From an uncultured Selenomonadales bacterium (GTDB taxonomy: Bacteria > Bacillota_C > Negativicutes > Selenomonadales > Selenomonadaceae): a stretch of 8,235 nucleotides of DNA. Shown in pieces: positions 4,592-8,235 of this stretch (position 1 is its first letter; each line of letters opens with the position of its first letter). Position numbers and translations under genes: made by a program. Location: assembly GCA_937907035.1 (NCBI GenBank), contig CALCTX010000125.1, forward strand, positions 1 to 8,235. The letters run 5' to 3'. The notes below the pieces were generated by a model, which searched no databases, was not told the DNA's origin, and saw nothing but the letters and a program-made list of their open reading frames with translations.

Positions 4592-5482
4592 TCATTTGCC
4601 CTCCTTTGCCTTACAAAACATCGCCTTGAACAGCTCAACAAAATGCTTGCCGGCCGGCGACAACGTACGATTTTTTAACCAGGCGACAACGGTCTGTGTA
4701 GATATTTCCGGTTTGGTCAGCTCACAATATATGATCGAATCATCCGTGAGCAAGCTCCGGGCCGATAAAGGCAACACTGCAATACCCAGACCCATCTTGG
4801 CACAGAGAACATCCTGCACGATACTGTCACTTACACAGACAAAATTCGGCACAAAGCCCAGCTTCTCGCAATGCTCGGTAAACGTCTCTGCCCACCGTAA
4901 CGGAATGATCATTGGCTTGTCTTTCAACTCCGAAAGCTGCATCGTCCGCGATCTTCCATTGGCAAAATCCCGGCTCATCGCCAAAATAAACGGCTCTGCC
5001 GGCAAAGTTATCGACTCATAGATATCATTATCAACCTGCGTCCGGGTGATACCGATCTCTATAACCCGATTATCGAGAAGCTCCAAAACCCGGGCGCCTT
5101 CACCTTCCCAAATCTGAAACGTAACCTGCGGAAACTGCTTATGAAATTCTGCGATCAGTTCCGGCAAAAGCAAAGCCCCGGATGTCGTTATCGTCCCGAT
5201 CCGTACCGAACCGGCAACCCCGGACCCGATTTCCGAAATCTCCTTGACTGTACCATCAACCAAACCAAGAATATGGCTGACCCTTTCATACAAAAGCTTT
5301 CCCGCTTCCGTCAGGCTGATATGACGATTGCCCCGCTCAAATAACTGCACACCGAGCGTTGTTTCCAACCGCTTCATCTGCCGGCTCAATGCCGGCTGGG
5401 CTACCTTAAGCCGCACCGCCGCATGGCTGATATTCCCCTCTTCAACCACAGCAAAAAATGCCTGCATATCCTTTATTTCCAT
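4592..5482 (-). CDS. LysR-type transcriptional regulator
   Basis: A 296-residue LysR regulator of standard length. The N-terminal winged HTH has ISHAAVRLKVAQPALSRQMKRLE at residues 18-40 and LFERGNRHISLTEAG at 47-61. A linker helix follows to about 88, then the periplasmic-binding-like effector domain (VRIGTI at about 92 to the end). Start: ATG at 5482 with AGGGAGG (5495-5489) six bases upstream; the frame is open to 5524 but that overlaps the preceding gene. The effector is unknown. Unlike most LysR genes it is not divergent from a target but is followed after one base by the FlK-type thioesterase in the same direction, suggesting that regulator and enzyme share a transcript and perhaps an acyl-CoA or carboxylate signal. 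No clear promoter is seen in the 29-base gap upstream. Confidence 0.93.
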   Translation of the reverse strand: MEIKDMQAFFAVVEEGNISHAAVRLKVAQPALSRQMKRLETTLGVQLFERGNRHISLTEAGKLLYERVSHILGLVDGTVKEISEIGSGVAGSVRIGTITTSGALLLPELIAEFHKQFPQVTFQIWEGEGARVLELLDNRVIEIGITRTQVDNDIYESITLPAEPFILAMSRDFANGRSRTMQLSELKDKPMIIPLRWAETFTEHCEKLGFVPNFVCVSDSIVQDVLCAKMGLGIAVLPLSARSLLTDDSIIYCELTKPEISTQTVVAWLKNRTLSPAGKHFVELFKAMFCKAKEGK

Positions 5483-5511
5483 TAGCATCCTCCCTGAAAG
5501 AATACTTCTGT

Positions 5512-7185
5512 TTATCTGACCCATGGTGGTAACGGACTTACCTTGATCTTCTTTATCCCATAATAATTAATCAAACCATGTGTTGTTACGCCATTATAAA
5601 AATCCTCAAAATATACATGCCGCAATGCTCTTCCCCGCGACATGATCGGTGGCATAACTACTTCTGTTTTCCCGCTTGCAGCAGCTTCTACAACCATCGC
5701 CAACCGTTCATCATTAGCTTGCTTCATATTATACATGATCGTCATCGCCGACAAAACTGTAAATGCTGTCAAGAATACTGCCGCCTTTTGCATTATCTTT
5801 CCTGTTGCAACTGCAAAAAGATTGTTCCGCACTTCCGGAATATCTAACAAAGCAACCACTGCTGCCAACAACATAGCCGTTGAACTAAATGTTGGTGCAG
5901 CGATCATTACGAAATTATTAGCTACCGCTAAAATGATCAAAAACATCGCACATCCAAAACCGGGATATTCCCTGACCAACATTTTTAATTTAGCTTTTCC
6001 TTTAATTTCTTTAAGAAATGCAGGTGTTAATCCCAATTTTTCTTTGAGATAAGAAAACATAAAGAAAACGAAAAACCAATATACCGCCATTTCATCAAAA
6101 CCATCCATCAAATTGGCGAACAATATCAAAGTTATCGGCCGTGTCAGCCCCAACGGACGTAATACTCCCGCTTCTAAAATATCGTGTAAAGTTTTACCGA
6201 CAAACCCCGTCGTAAAATATGAAATCGTCGTTAAGCCAATAAAAATAAGTAACACGATCCGACCGGTAGACAATCCGGCTTTTACCGGAATTCTTTCCAA
6301 ATTAAATGTCTTTCTCACATACTCAGCCTGCAAAAGCCGCCAGCCTAAAACAAACAATAACAGTGCCGGCAAAGTATAAAGAAGCATCTCTCCATTACCG
6401 CCAAACTGATTATTGATATGGTAAACCATCGTAATTAATAATCCTTCGCCTGCTTCTGCCCCTTGTTCATTATAGCGGACCCAATTACCCGGTGCAGCCA
6501 ACAATCCAATAAGGCCAACTAAAGCCCCGACGGCTCCGCTGATCATCCAAGCCGGAACTGTTTCTCCTTTACGATGTAAATAATAACAAATGCCCGCCGT
6601 CAAGAGCGTTACTGTTACGCCAAGATTTTCTACTGACCACCCAGCCAAAACTCCCAAAAATAAAGAAACTATCGCAAACCAACCATTATTTAACGACCAT
6701 CGTCCAGCCAATTTAAGATTATATGGCAATAAAAATACTGCTGCGAATAACCCTGACCACAAATATACGGTTGCTCCGCACTTCCAAATAGCCACCTCCC
6801 CAAAATGAGGAAAACATAACCAACTAAAAATTGCGCATATTGCCATCAATCCAGGTTGTGCAAAATCTATACTACGACGCCCATGCATATAGATAAGGAC
6901 TGTAAATATAACAAAGAACACTGCATTTACAATATCAAACAACAACTTATCCCATTGCAAAAAAAACATCAAACTGCCCAATGTCACTATGCGCCCACCA
7001 TGAAACAAATAATGTCGCCACGCTGATTCAAAAACATCCGCCATTGACTCAATATGCTGATATGTTCCCCAAATCAGCGCATAATCATAATCATCTCTAT
7101 GCAATGGCATTAATATGTTAAGCACCAACATTATTAAAAACATTGCCACTAAAATCAGCCATGACTTCATATTTTTATCAGACAT
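5512..7185 (-). CDS. Polytopic membrane protein, GT-C-like, DUF6056-like
   Basis: A 557-residue integral membrane protein with roughly ten or more hydrophobic helices (first at 8-27). Family-like motifs are HRDDYDY (29-35) just after helix 1, HYLFHGGRIV (58-67), GWSVENLG (182-189) and AAPGNWVRYNE (230-240). The last helix ends near 485, leaving a soluble tail with a PPI motif. The acidic pair after helix 1 is what GT-C glycosyltransferases use for catalysis, so it may move sugars from a lipid carrier onto an envelope glycan. I recall these motifs from DUF6056-type proteins; the function is unproven. The ATG at 7185 has GGAGG 10 bases upstream; the ATG five codons later is an alternative. It follows the deacetylase by 53 bases. 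Its GC content is clearly below its neighbours (25-42% in four 60-base samples against 55-67% in three), suggesting separate acquisition. Confidence 0.78.
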   Translation of the reverse strand: MSDKNMKSWLILVAMFLIMLVLNILMPLHRDDYDYALIWGTYQHIESMADVFESAWRHYLFHGGRIVTLGSLMFFLQWDKLLFDIVNAVFFVIFTVLIYMHGRRSIDFAQPGLMAICAIFSWLCFPHFGEVAIWKCGATVYLWSGLFAAVFLLPYNLKLAGRWSLNNGWFAIVSLFLGVLAGWSVENLGVTVTLLTAGICYYLHRKGETVPAWMISGAVGALVGLIGLLAAPGNWVRYNEQGAEAGEGLLITMVYHINNQFGGNGEMLLYTLPALLLFVLGWRLLQAEYVRKTFNLERIPVKAGLSTGRIVLLIFIGLTTISYFTTGFVGKTLHDILEAGVLRPLGLTRPITLILFANLMDGFDEMAVYWFFVFFMFSYLKEKLGLTPAFLKEIKGKAKLKMLVREYPGFGCAMFLIILAVANNFVMIAAPTFSSTAMLLAAVVALLDIPEVRNNLFAVATGKIMQKAAVFLTAFTVLSAMTIMYNMKQANDERLAMVVEAAASGKTEVVMPPIMSRGRALRHVYFEDFYNGVTTHGLINYYGIKKIKVSPLPPWVR

Positions 7186-7238
7186 TAATGTTCTTCCTCC
7201 CCAAAAAATTCCTGCAAAACAAACCTTTCACGGAAACT

Positions 7239-8090
7239 TTAATAAATATCACCAAAATTTATAACCTGAACCTTTTTATGGCGCATAAACTCCGTTTCCG
7301 GTGATAAACTTACCGCTGCCAGTTCCGCTTCAAAATCATGTTCCCACAAGCAATCCCTCTGCAAAATATCATTATTGGTTCCCGGGTGCATCATGATCTC
7401 AGTTGTACCCGGCTGCAACTTACGCATTATCCGCTGAAAATCCTGCTCATTAACTGCCCGGCCGGCCACATTCCCGGCAAAATGTTCCGTAGTCTTCAAA
7501 TCATACTTCTTGGCAGTTCGCCGTGCCATTTCCGCAAAAGTCCGCAGCCCTGCCCGACCGATAACTGCTCCCAGCCGATCCTCCGAAATACTTCCCCCTA
7601 AGAACAGGCCCGTTGCCGGTATCCGAACTGCCGGAATCTTTCCCTCTTTCGCCAGTTGACAAACAATCGGCGTTATCCGTGGCAATGCATGGATATGCTG
7701 ATGACTGTCACAATGCGTAAGCTTGATCCCGGTCTGCCGAACCTTCTGAAGCTGCGCTGCCAGTTCCCGCCGGACATCATCGAGATCGATCTTACCCGTT
7801 GCGTACCGTTTTACAAACAACCCGTAATTATCATAAAACTTACCATCAGTATCAACCAAAGACGGAATCTCCGCCGGTGGCAAAACCGGATTGCCATTGA
7901 CCAAAGTAAAATGCAAACCCAGCCCCAATTGTTTATGCGTTTTGGCAATCGCAACCGCATCGGCAAAAGCTGCTCCGCCCGGCATGATCGTTGCCGAACG
8001 CAAACAACCGGTCTCAACCCCGATCGCAACTGCTTTATTTATTAATTCATGCCGTCCAAAATCATCGGCATTAACAATTATCCTGTACAT
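7239..8090 (-). CDS. ChbG/HpnK (YdjC-family) carbohydrate deacetylase
   Basis: A 283-residue, full-length YdjC-family protein. These metal-dependent enzymes remove N-acetyl groups from sugars (ChbG on chito-oligosaccharides; HpnK in hopanoid glycan maturation). Metal and catalytic motifs are all present: NADDFG (7-12), GLGLHFTLV (56-64, H60), THCDSHQHIH (125-134) and MMHPG (233-237). There is no signal peptide, so it is cytoplasmic. Start: ATG at 8090, GAGG (8101-8098) 7 bases upstream. The next gene encodes a GT-C-like membrane protein, suggesting a role in making or remodelling a lipid-linked or envelope sugar rather than chitin use; no chb-type PTS genes are near. The exact substrate is not predictable, so chbG and hpnK are both withheld. 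Confidence 0.9.
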   Translation of the reverse strand: MYRIIVNADDFGRHELINKAVAIGVETGCLRSATIMPGGAAFADAVAIAKTHKQLGLGLHFTLVNGNPVLPPAEIPSLVDTDGKFYDNYGLFVKRYATGKIDLDDVRRELAAQLQKVRQTGIKLTHCDSHQHIHALPRITPIVCQLAKEGKIPAVRIPATGLFLGGSISEDRLGAVIGRAGLRTFAEMARRTAKKYDLKTTEHFAGNVAGRAVNEQDFQRIMRKLQPGTTEIMMHPGTNNDILQRDCLWEHDFEAELAAVSLSPETEFMRHKKVQVINFGDIY

Positions 8091-8108
8091 ACTAAAACCT
8101 CAATATAA

Positions 8109-8137
8109 ATCTTAACATAGCTCCATAACCATTTCAA
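8109..8137 (-). promoter_or_regulatory. Promoter of the deacetylase and membrane-protein genes
   Basis: On the minus strand, TTGAAA (8137-8132, 5 of 6) is followed by a 17-base spacer and TAAGAT (8114-8109, 4 of 6), with TGT directly before it as an extended -10. Transcription would begin near 8102, leaving only about 12 bases of leader, just enough for the GAGG ribosome binding site. Confidence 0.45.
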
Positions 8138-8152
8138 ATCAATACTTTTTCA

Positions 8153-8235
8153 TCATTTTGATCCTTCATTCATCAACAAAATTTCCAAAGCCCGCTTGCA
8201 GACCATCTGGAAACGTTTTTCCGCCAGCTGATAGA
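8153..8235 (-). CDS. 3' end of an unidentified gene (partial)
   Basis: On the minus strand one frame stays open from the window edge to a TGA at 8155-8153 and encodes 26 residues, beginning YQLAEKRF and ending LLMNEGSK, an amphipathic helix-like C terminus rich in charged residues. It ends 62 bases before the deacetylase start, in the same direction, and could be upstream in the same locus. The other two minus frames also close within this stretch with less protein-like sequence. Too short to assign to any family. Confidence 0.5.
   Translation of the reverse strand, partial: YQLAEKRFQMVCKRALEILLMNEGSK

Noticed and set aside
4591..4641. Longer FlK-type thioesterase starting at the ATG 4641
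   Set aside because: The extra residues are Arg/Cys-rich and overlap the LysR reading frame; the GTG at 4590 is preceded by a strong ribosome binding site and matches homologue length.
5642..6052. Plus-strand ORF of 136 codons within the membrane-protein gene
   Set aside because: It is antisense to a coherent 557-residue membrane protein with family motifs and has no translation signals of its own.

Overview
The window looks like chromosomal DNA from a low-to-medium GC Firmicute, most likely a Gram-negative-type Firmicute (Negativicutes). The lineage is inference. It rests on strong AGGAGG-type ribosome binding sites, TTG and GTG starts fixed by those sites, a perfect TTGACA-17-TATAAT promoter, a ZTP riboswitch whose core closely resembles clostridial examples, and a ChbG/HpnK-type deacetylase paired with a GT-C-like membrane protein, as in envelope-glycan loci. 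No phage, transposase, CRISPR, tRNA or rRNA gene is visible.

Layout. Positions 1-232 are a regulatory gap with three small related hairpins (two of them form a 79-bp inverted-repeat element), a ribosome binding site pointing left out of the window, and an extended -10 promoter pointing right. From that promoter run two tandem PaaI-type hotdog thioesterase genes (233-667 and 708-1142), both 144 residues and about 44% identical by hand alignment; the second has Asn in place of the family's catalytic Asp. They converge on an OFA-family MFS transporter (1257-2477, minus). The gap between them holds back-to-back terminators, one per strand, and an overlapping cluster of DnaA-box-like 9-mers.

The transporter has its own promoter and a leader containing a ZTP (pfl-motif) riboswitch with a textbook intrinsic terminator. 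ZTP signals shortage of 10-formyl-tetrahydrofolate, so the OFA transporter is probably a one-carbon transporter (formate or a related small carboxylate) switched on in that state. This is the most informative regulatory feature in the window.

Upstream on the minus strand lie a LemA gene and a TPM-domain (YgcG-like) gene with a Gly-rich tail ending GGW, a classic pair. Before them is a LysR regulator followed after a single base by an FlK-type hotdog thioesterase, which keeps the Thr/Glu/His triad at exact FlK spacing. Further upstream are a polytopic GT-C-like (DUF6056-like) membrane protein with markedly lower GC than its neighbours and a ChbG/YdjC carbohydrate deacetylase with its own promoter. 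The right edge holds the last 26 codons of another minus-strand gene.

I do not see a convincing wholly new system. The best leads are the riboswitch-controlled OFA transporter, the Asp-to-Asn thioesterase paralogue, the DnaA-box cluster and the compositionally distinct membrane glycan gene.
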